DNA of 64,000 nucleotides from Alopecurus myosuroides (lineage: Eukaryota; Streptophyta; Magnoliopsida; Poales; Poaceae), in NCBI GenBank assembly GCA_028641055.1, contig CM054061.1:33332333-33396332 (forward strand), in the 5' to 3' direction. The translations under genes were made by a program, and so were the position numbers. This document shows positions 12,411-24,113 of the stretch, piece after piece (the stretch's first letter is position 1; every line of letters begins with the position of its first letter). The notes below the pieces were generated by a model. That model was not told the origin of the DNA. It was given only the letters and a program-made list of their open reading frames with translations, and ran no database searches.

Positions 12411-12757
12411 TGTCAGAACCCCAAGGTGGATTGGAGGCTACCCCGAGAAGAATTCGGACATGAACAAGTAATTGCAGAATTTATTTGGCAAGAAAAGATA
12501 ATTCGCTGGAAAATAAAGGCAGGAAAGTAGAAGAGGGAAAGTAGATAAAATGAATTTAGGGTTTCTCATATATCGCGCATCCCAGCCACCCACTTTCCCC
12601 GGTTATATAGATTACCTGTAGGACCCGCGTTACAGATAGGTTTAGTTGTCCAACTTTCGCATTTCAAATTACAAACAGTTTCAAGTGAAATTAAATCACA
12701 GCCACTAGATCTAAAAAAATAGTAACGCATCTTGGCCGTTGATGAGTCTTTTGTTGA
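12411..12757 (-). mobile_element. 5' LTR of the gypsy element
   Basis: A sequence of about 347 bp bounded by TG (plus strand 12411, TGTCAGAACC) and a likely CA end near 12757. It contains a TATA-like box (GGTTATATAG on the plus strand, about 12601-12610). The outer border is uncertain by some tens of bases because no second copy exists for comparison. Confidence 0.6.
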
Positions 12758-12933
12758 CAATAGCTGACCAGGAACAATACAGTACAGGTCTTGATAGCAT
12801 GTGCGTGTGCGTGGGACTTGGCCATCTGCTCCGGCCTCCTTAAAAAGGACGATAAGCAGATCAGAGCTACCTACGTCGTCAAACTCACAACACCCCTATT
12901 TGCACCCAGCTCCACTCTCTTTTGCCGTCAACC

Positions 12934-13134
12934 ATGAAGGAGGTCGTGAGGTTAGTGCTCGTTGGCGGCGCAGCCGTCTCACTGGGCGTGTTCGTCTTCG
13001 GTTGCGTGGTGTGCATCCGCCGCCACCGCCGCATGGAGCAGAGGGATTTGGAGCGGTCGTTGCCGGCATCCGAAGAGCTGGGGCGCCGCCACCCGGAGCA
13101 ACCAGACTTCGAGCGAGGGATGGTCCTGACTTAG
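12934..13134 (+). CDS. Candidate small single-pass membrane protein (unrecognised)
   Basis: A 66-codon frame starting at an ATG in good plant context (CAACCATGA). It has a short basic N-terminus, then one strongly hydrophobic segment at about residues 6-28 (LVLVGGAAVSLGVFVFGCVV), a basic stop-transfer stretch (CIRRHRRM), and a charged, Glu/Arg-rich tail. This would suit an N-out, C-in membrane protein. A TTAAAAAG box lies about 95 bp upstream (12840-12847). I do not recognise the family. It sits between a gypsy LTR and a C homopolymer, and could be a gene fragment carried by an element or a chance frame in GC-rich DNA. It is the only plausible non-transposon frame I see in the window. Confidence 0.3.
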   Translation: MKEVVRLVLVGGAAVSLGVFVFGCVVCIRRHRRMEQRDLERSLPASEELGRRHPEQPDFERGMVLT

Positions 13135-13780
13135 TAGAGGCCCTGGGCGAACCGAAAATTTGGTTCTTTAATAATAGTAAATTAAACACTCACACGGGTC
13201 CATTGCCCCCCTCCCCCCCCCCCCCCCCCCCCCCCAAATCCTAAGAATATTTGACCAAAAATTATCTCTCGTCGATACAAACCCAAAATGTATCCCTAGC
13301 CCACAACCCACCGTTACATCCCAAATGACTTGGCACAAACTTAGCAATTGAAGTCGAATCACTTCAATGAAGGTAAAGAGTTTTTTTTTTAATCATTTGT
13401 TTGTCCTACGTGTTCACGATTTCCTGTGTGGCCTTTAAAAAAATTGGTTTCAAGAGGGAACGCTAATTAAGGATCGCGTAGCCAAAAAAAAATCAAATAT
13501 TCGAAGGTGAAATAGTTTTAAATCCCTGCGCCCATGAGCCAACGACCGAGATGGTAATGCTTAGAAAATTGATGAAACTCATAGTGACAGAAGGAGCTAT
13601 GAGTGATTAAAAGTGAAGACCGAATCAGATTGAAACATGTGCTTTAGTTGTATTGATTGAATCATGGTGTGCCTAGGGGTGCATACGAGTGAGTTTGACT
13701 CAACTCCGGCTTGACTCGGAAATACGCGTTAGTTAACTAGCGTGCCCGACTCGGCTCATTCAGTTTACATAATATGATAA

Positions 13781-13795
13781 AACCCAGCTTGACGT
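13781..13795 (+). repeat. Target site duplication, left of LINE
   Basis: AACCCAGCTTGACGT, repeated exactly at 16078-16092. The 15-bp length is typical of LINE target-primed insertion. Confidence 0.95.
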
Positions 13796-16077
13796 TTTTT
13801 TCAAGGATATGCCTTGGAAAGGCATATCGGGTTTCATAGAAGGGGAAGCCAGAAGGCTACAGATTACAACGCGGGCTGGCACAGACGCCAGACACGCACC
13901 CACACTGCCAAGGCAGCTACAGATCGAAACGGGACTACTCGCGGCATGTCCACCTATCTACCTGAGCTAGGCTACCCCTAAAGAGACCGGCCTTACACCA
14001 ACAGACCGCCTCACTAGCCGCCTTGTCAACCACCTGAGCTTTCGAGGGCGAGGCTCCACGAAAGACAATGTCGTTGCGATGGGTCCAGAGGGTCCAGGAA
14101 ACAAGCGCCACCGCGGTCCAGAGGTCTCTCTCCTCGACCCCCTGGGCCCTGTGCGAAGTGATCCACGCCACAAAGGATGGTTCGTTCGTTGGTATCCAAT
14201 CCGGAGCTTCCCACCGCCGGAAGAAGACCGCCCAGACGGTGCGTGCAAACACGCATCCCACTAGCAGGTGATCGATCGTCTCATCGTGCTGATCGCAGAA
14301 AGGGCAGGCAGTAGGTCTGGGGAGGTTGCGGCGCTCGAGCCTGTCGGCCGTCCAGCAACGACCCTTCGCTGCCAACCACAGGAAGAAACGACATTTGGTC
14401 GGCGCCCTCGACCTCCAGATGTGTCGAGCCCCGGCCATGTCCTCCAACCCAAGACAGAGCGTCCTGTAGCACGAGCGGGAGGAGTAAGAGCCGCTGGAGT
14501 CCCACATCCACACGAAGGTGTCCTGTCGCTCCGGCGAGAGGGTCACTCCGGACAACAAGTCGGCAGCTCGAAACAGCTCCTGGATCGCTCGGGCAGGGAG
14601 GTTGGGACCGAGGTCCTCCAGCCAAGCGCCCGCGATCCCTTCCCGTACTAGGCGAGTCCGCTTCGCCCTAGCTGGCACGGCCGCAAAAAGGTTCGGGACA
14701 AGGTCCTTAAGCCGGCCGCCAGGAAGCCACCTATCGGTCCAGAAAAGGGTCGAAGCCCCGTCCCCGAGGACGGAGCGGGTGGCGGCTTCGAAGATGCGGC
14801 AAACCTGCTGGGGCAACTGCAGGTTGAAATCGCGCCATGGTTTGTCTGTGGCCGTACGCTCCAACCACAGCCACCTTACTCGCAAGGCCATGTTCATCCT
14901 TCTCAAATCCAGGATGCCGAGGCCACCTAGGTGTCGGGGAAGACACACCCGATCCCAAGCCACCAAACAATGCCCACCATGAACACGTCTGCGCCCTTTC
15001 CACAAGAATCCACGCAAGGTCTTCTCAATCGCATTAATGGTCTCTTCTGGGATGTCTAACGACATCAGTGCAAAGACCGGAATCGCCGATAACGTCGAGC
15101 GGATCAGGGCCAGACGTCCACCTTGGTTGATCAGCCCGGCTCCCCAACTGGGTAGGCGGTCATCCACTTTGTCCACAAGGTACTGTAACTGAGCCGCCGA
15201 AGGCGGACGCAGCCCGAGCGGGAGCCCGAGGTAGCGGAAGGGAAAGGGGAGGACTCTGCACCCCAGCACCTCCTCCACCAGTTGCTCAGTTTCCACCGAA
15301 CCACGGATCAGGTGGGTCGAGCTCTTCTGGAAGTTGGCACGCAATCCAGAGGCTGCCCCAAAGTCCTCGAGCAACGCGGCGAAGGCGCGCAGGTCTGCCT
15401 CCCTCGGACTCAGGAAAGTGACCACATCATCCGCATAAATGGAAGTGCGGTGCTGGCTACCGGAAGCAGACAACCGTGATAGCAGGCCTAGCTCTGTGGC
15501 CTTCTCCACCAATCTGTAGAGAACCTCCATGACTAGGATGAAGAGCAGGGGGGAAAGAGGGTCCCCTTGCCTCAAACCACGCATGTTACCGAAGCGGCGC
15601 CCCGCTATCCCGTTAAGGAGGACTCTGGTAGATGCCGTAGCCAGCAGGGCGCAGACCCAAGCAATCCACCTCTCACCAAAGCCCATCTTCCGGAGAACCT
15701 CCAGCAGGAAGGCCCAATCCACCATGTCGAAGGCCTTAGTGATGTCAAGCTTCAGAAGGATGGCTGGGGTAGCCAAGCTATGCAACCTCCTGGCCATGCC
15801 CCTCACCAACATGAAGTTATCGTGCAGACATCTACCTCGAATAAACGCGCTCTGGTGTGAACCCACCAACTGAGGAATAACAGGTGCAACTCGCGATGCA
15901 AGGACCTTGGCCACCAACTTAGCGAACCCATGGATTAAACTGATAGGTCTGAAGTCCCTCACTTCTGTTGCGTCCTGCTTTTTCGGCAGTAACGTGATAA
16001 GGGCTTGGTTGACTGCACCGAACCCCCGCGCGTCCAGCCTATGGAGGGAATGGAAGGCCTCCATGATGTCATCCTTG
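13796..16077 (-). mobile_element. 5'-truncated L1-type LINE
   Basis: A 2,282-bp non-LTR retrotransposon on the minus strand, bounded exactly by 15-bp duplications (13781-13795 and 16078-16092). The short T run at 13796-13801 is its poly-A tail. The 5' end is truncated inside the reverse transcriptase region, the usual outcome of incomplete reverse transcription. The host DNA on the two sides rejoins when the insert is removed. The flanking host DNA is AT-rich with GAGCCGAG-type motifs and no gene. Confidence 0.93.
13935..16077 (-). CDS. LINE ORF2 C-terminal part: reverse transcriptase and zinc-finger domain
   Basis: An uninterrupted frame of about 713 codons inside the LINE. It begins within the reverse transcriptase (KDDIMEAFHSL) and shows RT motifs in order: LPKKQDATEVRDFRPISL, QSAFIRGR, LLKLDITKAFD, GLRQGDPLSPLLF, and the catalytic IYADDVV. 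The thumb region (FRYLGLPLG) follows, then the plant LINE C-terminal zf-RVT domain (IWRSRAPTKCRFFLW, then CPFC...HLLVGC). The frame stays open for another 28 codons upstream (to an ATG at 16160), but those codons lie outside the 16077 element border and are flanking DNA, so that ATG is not the protein's start. Endonuclease and ORF1 are missing through 5' truncation. The lack of any stop suggests a recent insertion. Confidence 0.93.
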
Positions 16078-16092
16078 AACCCAGCTTGACGT
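16078..16092 (+). repeat. Target site duplication, right of LINE
   Basis: Exact second copy of the 15-bp sequence at 13781-13795, at the 5' truncation point of the LINE. Confidence 0.95.
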
Positions 16093-17138
16093 GACTTGAT
16101 AAATATTCTTAATAAGATCATTAAGAAACTGAACCGCGTAATCAATTCATCGTGATTCAACAGTTAAATGTGGGTGGTTCATAGTGGATATCTCTGCAGG
16201 AAGATGTAGTAGATTTAGACTTTAGTGCTTATATTTATTTTTATTTTATTTAGTGTTAACTAATATGATCTATTGAGAACTCGCAGGTCAACTCATTAAA
16301 CTTTTTCTTAACGAATTGAAATAATCAACTTTATTTTTCCCGTTAATGACGGGGCTCGAGCCGAGTTTTCGAGTACTCGATAGGCTCATGCGTTTTGAAT
16401 TTTATTTTGAACCCTATGTGATCCCACGTTCCTAGCCTATTGGGTTGATCTGCAATTATCTTATTGCATTCACACTGCATGTAAACCCTCGTAGTTGACT
16501 ATTTGTAACTTTGTTGATTAGATTTATTTTACAGAGAACACGTACATGTGCACATGGGATGGACCCCTTTTCATTATGGGCCTTGGGCCATCACCCTTCT
16601 TGCCGTGCTCCCGGGACGGATGTCGGTCGGCAGAGCACATGGGATACGAGAAAAATCCGTTGTGTTACCTATATAATGCTTTTCAGTTTTCAGCTTTGCT
16701 CGAGACAAGTGATAATTCTCCTTCCTCACCTCAGACTCAAAGTTCATCCACATCTTCATTTCTATAAAGAGATAATTCTAACATGACACAACATGGAGCG
16801 AAGAAGCTTCCAAGAAATTTCTAAAACATGAACTCTTTTATCCTAGGGAAGTGGTTTGCATCATTGCATCCATCATTCTGGACAATATGCATGCATCCCC
16901 CTATTGTCACCTGTTGTACGGTGTCACCTTGGGATTTTTGGTATAGCTAGAGACAAGAGTTTTATGACAAAAAAAGGATTTGGGACTCAAACCTAATTAA
17001 ACAAAGGTAAATTATTAGCTACCATGCTAGGATTGTGAGTCGTACTCGTACATGGTGGTCTTCGTCAGCTTGAAAAGACTTCCGTATTCATCACATGAGT
17101 TGATAAGTCAATATAATTATGTTTTTTACTATCTTTAT
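16093..17138. other. Intergenic, no recognised feature
   Basis: AT-rich sequence following the LINE, with CTCGAGCCGAG-like motifs at about 16350-16390 similar to those left of the LINE (13690-13760). No frame, terminal repeat or RNA gene is supported. Confidence 0.5.
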
Positions 17139-17140
17139 TA

Positions 17141-17242
17141 CTCCTTGGATCCGTATTAATTGTTTCCATATTGGATGTACCTAGACATGTTTTAGTGCTA
17201 GATACAATAGATGCAGGGACAATTAATATGAATCGGAGGTGA
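17141..17242. mobile_element. Stowaway-like MITE
   Basis: A 102-bp element with inverted ends (CTCCTTGGATCCGTATTAAT on the left, ATTAATATGAATCGGAGG on the right) and flanking TA dinucleotides at 17139-17140 and 17243-17244. The ends match the grass Stowaway pattern imperfectly. Confidence 0.65.
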
Positions 17243-18983
17243 TACTTCTTGCAAATGAGTCAAAAGATTTGCCCCATACATTAATCAAGAAGACAGTCAT
17301 TAGCAGAAAACCGGGCAAAAACCTGCAGAAAGGCTCAAAACAATAGAAGCGTGCATCCCAAGTAACACAACCAAACAACCATACGCTCATGCCGAACATA
17401 GTGTAGCCGCAGATCTGATGATAAGCTACGAAGTAGAACAATGCAAAGTTGTTGCCGCGAAGGATCCCCGAGCCAGACTACTTGCCACTTGTCATCTTTG
17501 CCGCATGTACCCTCGTTGTGACATGGGCTTCATATCCGCACAGACCTCTGAACACTATATGGATCTTGCCGCCACAGCTCTAACTTCAAGCCAACAATAA
17601 ACCACGACGAACCAGCTGAAATATGGTTGAATAGACGACTACCACAACCTTATGTGGCTCCATTGGTGCGCACCGTCATAGCCACTTCTATACAAGCCAT
17701 CGGTGACTACAAACGCGAACCACAATACTCGTTTGTTAAGAAACTTCAAATGGAACCCTCAAGAGGGAAGAACGGCGTGAAGCTGACACTGCCCGATTCG
17801 GGGATCCCGGATCTCGGGTCTCCCCCTAAGAGTTTGAGGTCTCAGTTCTGATCGAGGGAGTATTAAATTTAGATAGGGTTGGTGAATGCTCGATTTCACA
17901 CTTTCACTTAATTACACAAAATACGACACTGTCCTCGTGCACAATTTTTCTGGAAGCGTAAACAACAACGTTACACAAAAATGGAGTATTCTAAAGCAAA
18001 AAAACCATAGCATGCATATACCCCGATTAACCTACACGCTATAACAGCCGTGCAAAACGATACGGCTGTATAATTTCCGTGACCTCCCCTGGTCCGTATA
18101 TTTCTCCTTTCTTCCGGCCGGAAATGAGACCGTTTCGAGAATATAAACAACGAACCAAGTGGCGATACTGGCCCGAACCGAGCTATGTTCCAGTGCGTCC
18201 AATTAGGACCAACTAAATGGGCCCGTTGTACAACGTTCATAAAATCTCGGTTAGGCTTCAAAACAAACTAAGCTAGGCCCTATCTATGTCTTCTGGACGC
18301 GCGCGGAGCATGTGCTTTGATGAACAACTGGGTCGGCGCTCCACATAGCCAACACTGAGAGGAATTCAACTCTGCTCAGCATTTTGTTTTCACTAACTTA
18401 ATGCTCGTCCGTTGCAACAGAAGAACAATATATCATATATATCATTAATCAAAATATTATGTTTTCATTCTCTCGTGTAGTTATCTTTCTTTCTCTCTCA
18501 TAGTCGGTTACAATGCAATGTATTTTTACTTCCGACCAACGGCAATCTATTTTGCAGCATTGCTTCGTCGGGTGCGTAAATTTTTTTAATCCTTGATTGT
18601 CCGCAACTAAAGTCCCCTAAGTGAATTCGCCATGTAGTCTACCTGCCCCATTCTTGTTACTCAGCTATGTCGCCATCCTTCTCCGCATTTCCTCACCATA
18701 TACCTTCTCCTACCTCTATAAATATTTGACGAGGTCCATGTCACCTTTCACTATTTTTTCATCTCTCAACAAATCCCACTAAATTTCAACAAGCAAGTTT
18801 CTGATTATCAAGTAAGAATTGATATATTCTCCGTGATATTGGTCACCCATCTTTCTCTCTCCCTTAAACACAAGCGAACACACGGTGAAAACCTCTCTAC
18901 CTTAATCCTTTCTATAATCTATCCTTTTTTTTACAAACCAATCAAGTAACTATTGCCAACCCTCTCCTCACATAGGCGTTATA
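17243..18983. other. Intergenic, unclassified
   Basis: Contains moderately GC-rich DNA at 17400-17850 with short frames that show no recognised motif, then AT-rich DNA to 18983. It may be retrotransposon internal sequence but no terminus, primer site or protein motif was found. Confidence 0.4.
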
Positions 18984-19804
18984 ACTTCTTGAATTTTTGG
19001 TTCCCCTCTTTACGGAGTGCTTCTCCTTTGTTCCATGTAGTTCACCCTAACTTCTCATGATACTACATACATCAAGCCGCAGAAAAAATATTTCTTAAAA
19101 AAACTCCGTTATAAAGTCTAGCTAACAAGTAAGGTATGTCCGTCTGTTATATTTCAAGAGACATATTAACTCGCAAGTTCAGTTTTACAAGTAAAATACC
19201 TCTCTTATGGTAAAATACTTAATGTCCTAGTGTGCTAGTAAGAATATATTACCATTCCTAAAAGTACATGAAAAAGAGGCAATGCAAAGAAAACAATGCA
19301 TACTTCCAAGAGGAGGTGACGTACTCCAGCTCAGCTTCTTGGACGTGCTGAGCCGCATAAGGCCCCGTTTGTTTCCACGGTATTTCTAGGGAAAAAGGGG
19401 GATAATCCCGGCCCGAACCCCAATTCCCTAGTTTTTCAAAAAGAACATTTTTTGTAGCGTTTTGTCCCCGTATATTACCCCCTTTTCCCCCTAAAATCCC
19501 CCGATACGGGTCCATTTCTTCTGGCTGCCGATACGCGAGACCTAGCTAGCGTTTTTCCCCGTCCCCGACCCCGAGCCGAGACGAGGCGAAACGAGGAAGC
19601 GGCGGAGGCGAGAGGGGAGAGAGGGGCGGACTATGGCAGCGAGCAAGGAGACGGGAGGGTAGAGAGGCGCGGGCTACGACAGAGAGCAAGGGAGGCGGAG
19701 GGGAGTAGGGACGGAGTCCGAGCCGAGCCAGCCGCATCATCGCACGCCCTAGCAGCATCGTCGACGCCGATGCCGCCTTCTTGGTCAGGCAACTTCCGGT
19801 ACAC

Positions 19805-19882
<78 letters not shown>

Positions 19883-19921
19883 TGCTCTCTCGCTCTCGCT
19901 CTCTCTCTCTCTCTCTCTCTC
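19805..19921 (+). repeat. (CT)n microsatellite
   Basis: About 117 bp of near-pure CT dinucleotide with a few TATC and CG interruptions. The matching place in copy A (about 1508-1545) has only a short CT/CTC stretch, so it has expanded in B or contracted in A. Confidence 0.95.
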
Positions 19922-21542
19922 CTTCTCCTCCTCCTCCTCTCTAGATTGACCATCCCTGCCTACTATCTGTTGCAGTGCAAGATCAAGCTTCGGTCCGATG
20001 TGCCGTAGTCAGTAACATGCCAAATCGGAATCGGTGTCGCGCGCCGTGACGGTCAGAACACCCTGGAGCCTCTGCTCGGGCACGGGTCGATTAGGACTTT
20101 CCATGTGGTGTGGCGACTTTTGTTCAAATGCAAATTTTTACTAGAACAACTTATGTTGACATTTCTAGGATGTGGGTGACACGTACAACAACCTTTTAAG
20201 TTCAATCACTTTAGATGTGGGTACTATCATGAATGCATGATCCATCTGATAGTCTAAAACCTACATTTGACATAGTTATATCACCCTGGCAGTACTTAAT
20301 TAGAGAGATAATAAACTTATATATGCTAATTTGGTTCTAGTTACCACAAAAATTATTGTCTGGTTGCACCAATTTGAACCAGTTTTGTGTTGTACTAGCT
20401 CATAATCAATGCGTGATTTTTGCTCTCTTCGGGCTAGGCAATGTGCTTGCAGATCGTGTAGCCCACACTACTTCTGACTTAACAAGCACATTGATTGATA
20501 CTCCTAAAAGACCGTAACAACCACATATCATCCCAGCAGCACGCCTCTGGAGCCCCAAGAACAAACTACACCGCCAGAGAAGACCCTGCTGTACCACACC
20601 GCTGAGACCCATCGTTGTCGACGCAGAAGAAACACGCCACTCCATCAATCCACTCTGGGGCCGGCCGAACCACGATCATGTGCCATTGGAACGAAATCTG
20701 GAACAAGGCCGTTTCACAAGCTTGGTCTCTCATGCGAAAAGGTTGTAGATGAACACGTCACTCCTATGTGACTCGAAAACGCTGATCGGTCTTCCCTTTA
20801 CCCCGCCATCTTTTTTTTTATAATTAGCACATGAATCATGAACTATACATTACAAGTAGAGAAATAGAACTACATGCATGCACATGTGTAATCTTATAGA
20901 TTATCTGACTGCTTGTGTTCCTAGTGCTATTTTGCATATATCGAAATTTTCTCACCATGCTAAAACTGCGGAATCCTGAAATACTCATTACTCAAGTCTA
21001 GGAGACCCCAACTAGATCACATGGACAAGTTACACCCTAGGCTAAATGCTACAGGCCGTGAATTTTGTTGACCTGCCGATGACCATGTGTCGGGGATAAG
21101 CTAACCTTGAGTGAAGACGTGGAAGGAGAGATGCCGCCGATGTGAACTTTCTCTCGCCGGACGCTTGGGAGCGGTAGTACGATATTTTATTGATCGATTT
21201 TCTCGGGAGGTCCACCATTCTCTATTGATAGTAAACATAATTCATGGTTTGCCATTTTATTGATCGGTTTTCTTTTTTTATATTTCACTTGGTATAGAGT
21301 ACGATGCATTGCCTACTGGGTCTTGTTTGTATGCTTTCATATAACATTTGTTTCAGTTTTCGTTTCATACGTAGATCAATTGGTTGTGCTTTGCAGGTCA
21401 ATTATGTGCCCTCGACTGTAACAATAAAGTGGCCGGCCGCTCGGTCGGGCGCGGAAGGTCTCCTCTTTCCTTTCTTGTTGCTCCTCCACAGATGCACGCA
21501 CGCATGGGTCGGTGTACAATGAGTCGGTAGGATTGTTTGTTA

Positions 21543-21634
21543 CTCTCTCCGATCCGTATTAAGTGTTTGAAGGAAACAAGCATGAGATGTACAAATTCTT
21601 AGTTTTGCCGACCACACTTATTTATCAGAGGGAG
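21543..21634. mobile_element. Stowaway-type MITE (copy B)
   Basis: Counterpart of 5481-5568, flanked by TA at 21541-21542 and 21635-21636. Its ends are CTCTCCGAT and ATCAGAGGGAG. Confidence 0.7.
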
Positions 21635-21697
21635 TATTTTTATTTCCACTGAGTGATCCACCTTTCCCAGGCGAGGAACGCGTATAACCTTATGCAT

Positions 21698-22193
21698 GGG
21701 TCCAAAATTTTGCCCGCTCCTCCGTTCTGATCATCTTCGAGTGCATAGAAAAACTATCCACGTAGTTTAAAGAAATATTAGTGTACTTTTAGAAATTGTT
21801 GACACACGGAGAGAGGAAATGCACAAAACATTTAGCTGCAACCTACTATAGCTACCTAGCCAGTTGCTTAAAATTCAGTAATCTCACATGCAATGCATGC
21901 ATGCAGGTGTTCGATGAGGGTGTTCAAGCGCTAATCTCTCACATGCTAGCCAGCTTTAGAAGTAGAAGGCAGTCATAAGACCCGGTGGCGGACCCAGGAA
22001 AGTATTGAAGGGTAAAAAATGCAAGGCGATTGAAGGAGCAATATAAATAGCCAACTCATTCACAACATTGAAGTTCAATACATATATTTCAAATGTGTGT
22101 GTGCATTCAATACACATAGTCTAAAATATAAACAAAGTCTTTTTGAAAAAGGTTTTTGTCATACTTTATAAAGAAATCCACATGGTCCGAAAG
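21698..22193. other. Left part of a roughly 4-kb insertion specific to copy B
   Basis: Together with 24739-25730 this forms sequence with no counterpart in copy A. Near its ends are imperfect inverted motifs (CCGGTGGCGGACCCAGGA at about 21982-21999 and GGTCCGCCGGTGATGGG at about 25433-25449). They could mark an element, but its class is not clear. No gene is visible. Confidence 0.4.
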
Positions 22194-22196
22194 GGG
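22194..22196 (+). repeat. 3-bp target duplication of CACTA-1, left
   Basis: GGG before the element, repeated as GGG at 24736-24738. A 3-bp duplication is diagnostic for CACTA (En/Spm) transposition. Confidence 0.8.
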
Positions 22197-22589
22197 CACT
22201 GGTAGAAAAAAGGCCTTCCATACGCCCCCATCAGTCCCCAAACGTTGCGCACCGTGACTAATGAGTTTTTAGTCCCGGGTCGGGAGGAGACCCGCGACAG
22301 AAGGTCATGCGTCGCGGGTTGGAAAGCGCGTTGAGGCGCGTGGAGGGCATTAATTCCGGTTGGCCTGGCCGCCCGAGACTAATGGTTCCGGGCCGCTGGC
22401 CTCCCTGCCTTTAGTCCCGGTTGGCCTGGCCACCAGGGACTAAAGATACAAACTGCTCGCCTCCCGCGCGGCGGTTTTTATTTCGCGAGCGAGGCAGAAG
22501 GGCGCCATTGCTACAGTGCGCGTCCGAGTCTCTGTTTCTTCCTCTCTTCTCTTCTCTTCCCTCTCTTCGATCTTCCTCCGCCAACCACC

Positions 22590-23288
22590 ATGGCTGAAGT
22601 TTGGGAGAGATATGGTGGTCCCACACCATGCGGCAAGCGTCTCGACGTGTGCTACACCAACATTTGCGAGAGGCTCCCCGGTGCTCTTGAGCATTTGACC
22701 AATCTCTATTTCTCCTCTCCCGATGAACACCGGTTCTTCGGGCTTGATCTGGAGTATACGGCGGATCAATGGGATGTTGCCGTCATCCAGATTGCGTTCA
22801 AGAAGGCCGTTTTGGTCTTCCAATGGTCAAGGTAACGCACACGTACAATCTTGCATCTTCGATTTGTTTGTTGCATCTGAAGAATACATGTGTTGCAACA
22901 TATCTAACACGTATCAAATTTTTGTTGTTGCAGTAGTTCAAAGCATTCTCCGGCACTTGTTGATTTTCTTGTCAACAAGAGGTATGACTTTTGCAGCGTT
23001 GACATCACTCAAGACAATAAGAAGTTGATGCGCTTGGGTATTGTGATACCTGAAGATCACTACATTGATCTTCAGGATCTTATCCATTTGAACGGGCCAA
23101 AGACCGGGATGGCTCGCATGGCAACTGCCTTCATCCACGAGGGCTACGAAACCATGAAGTCTGGTTTCCCCTCGAGGAATCACTCGTATTGGGAGAAGAC
23201 CCCACTAGACTTGACGAACGTCAAGTATGCAGCCATAGATGCATACGTCTCCTACGAGTTGTTCCGCATCTACTCGACGGAGCCATAG
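22590..23288 (+). CDS. DEDDy 3'-5' exonuclease (WRN-like), two exons
   Basis: Predicted exons are 22590-22831 and 22934-23288, with a GT-AG intron of 102 bp. The joined frame has 198 codons and stops at TAG 23286-23288. The start ATG lies in CACCATGG context. The fold matches plant WRN-exonuclease-like proteins: exonuclease motif I is GLDLEYT (Asp and Glu of DxE, about residues 51-53), motif II is FCSVDITQDNKKL (Asp), and motif III is YAAIDAY (Tyr and Asp), so all five DEDDy residues are present. Such domains remove nucleotides from 3' ends with two metal ions. The protein is about the length of a stand-alone exonuclease domain, with no helicase. It sits inside a CACTA element as cargo, and expression is unknown. 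A related gene is at 27361-28458. Confidence 0.85.
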
Positions 23289-23720
23289 ATGTATGCGTTC
23301 GATATATGCATGTAATGGATATCTTAGTATGTAATGGATATCTTAGTATTGTGAGACTTATGTTTGTGTTATGTGTGATCGTAAGACTCTATGTTATGAA
23401 TGTGATATGATTGTGTTCTATTCATGATTGTGATGTCTCTACTCGTATTTTACTTGTGATTTAATTATCACTTGTATTTTGTTGTTCATAAAACTATTTT
23501 TATTTCCTAGTTTTAAATGACTTGGAAAAATTTGCAAAGTGTTGCAAAGTGTAATGGATATTATTTCTATATTAATTCCTAGCTATACTATTTCTATATT
23601 ATGTCAAACACACGTTTCAAAACAAGCAAAAACAAAAACACATCAAGAAAACAAACAAAAACACATCAAGAAAACAAAACAGAAAAATTACAGTTTCTAT
23701 ATATCTGTTCACCAATTTTT

Positions 23721-24113
23721 TTGATATATTATTTGTATTTTTAAGATTTTAAAATAAATTAGTATTATTGTTCTTAGGTTTTTGATATATTATTTGTATT
23801 TTTAAGATTTTAAAATGAAGTAGTATTATTTTTCTTAATTTTTTGATATATTATTTGTATTTTTAAGATTTTAAAATGAATTAGTATTATTTTTCTTAGT
23901 TTTTTGATATATTATTTGTATTTTTAAGATTTTAAAATGAATTAGTATTATTTTTCTTAGTTTTTTGATATATTATTTGTATTTTTAAGATTTTAAAATG
24001 AATTAGTATTATTGTTCTTAGTTTTTTGATATATTATTTGTATTTTTAAGATTTTAAAATGAATTAGTTCTATTTTTCTTAATTTTTTGATATATTATTT
24101 GTATTTTTAGAAA
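23721..24113 (+). repeat. 61-bp minisatellite
   Basis: Units begin TTGATATATTATTTG at 23721, 23782, 23843, 23904, 23965, 24026 and 24087. Spacing is exactly 61 bp in every case, and the last unit is incomplete. The units are AT-rich and differ by few bases, so the array is recent. It lies between the exonuclease gene and the 3' end of CACTA-1. Confidence 0.97.

Larger units (their letters stand above)
7200..12757 (-). mobile_element. Degenerate Ty3-gypsy retrotransposon
   Basis: A minus-strand gypsy element read from right to left: LTR (12411-12757), primer binding site (12397-12408), gag (from 12260), then protease, reverse transcriptase, RNase H and integrase. The domain order, with integrase after RNase H, identifies Ty3-gypsy rather than Ty1-copia. 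The coding region is broken into many frames. The left boundary is approximate: integrase C-terminal sequence fades near 7.2 kb, and no second LTR resembling 12411-12757 could be found there. The element therefore appears to have lost its 3' LTR. Confidence 0.85.

Noticed and set aside
14068..15873. Plus-strand frames opposite the truncated LINE
   Set aside because: Antisense shadows of the intact reverse transcriptase frame.
16078..16160. Upstream ATG at 16160 as the start of the 741-codon reverse transcriptase frame
   Set aside because: The LINE ends at 16077, as shown by the exact 15-bp target duplication. The extra 28 codons are flanking DNA read through by chance.
19781..20008. 75-codon Leu/Ser-rich frame
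   Set aside because: It is the translation of the (CT)n microsatellite and is not expected to be a gene.
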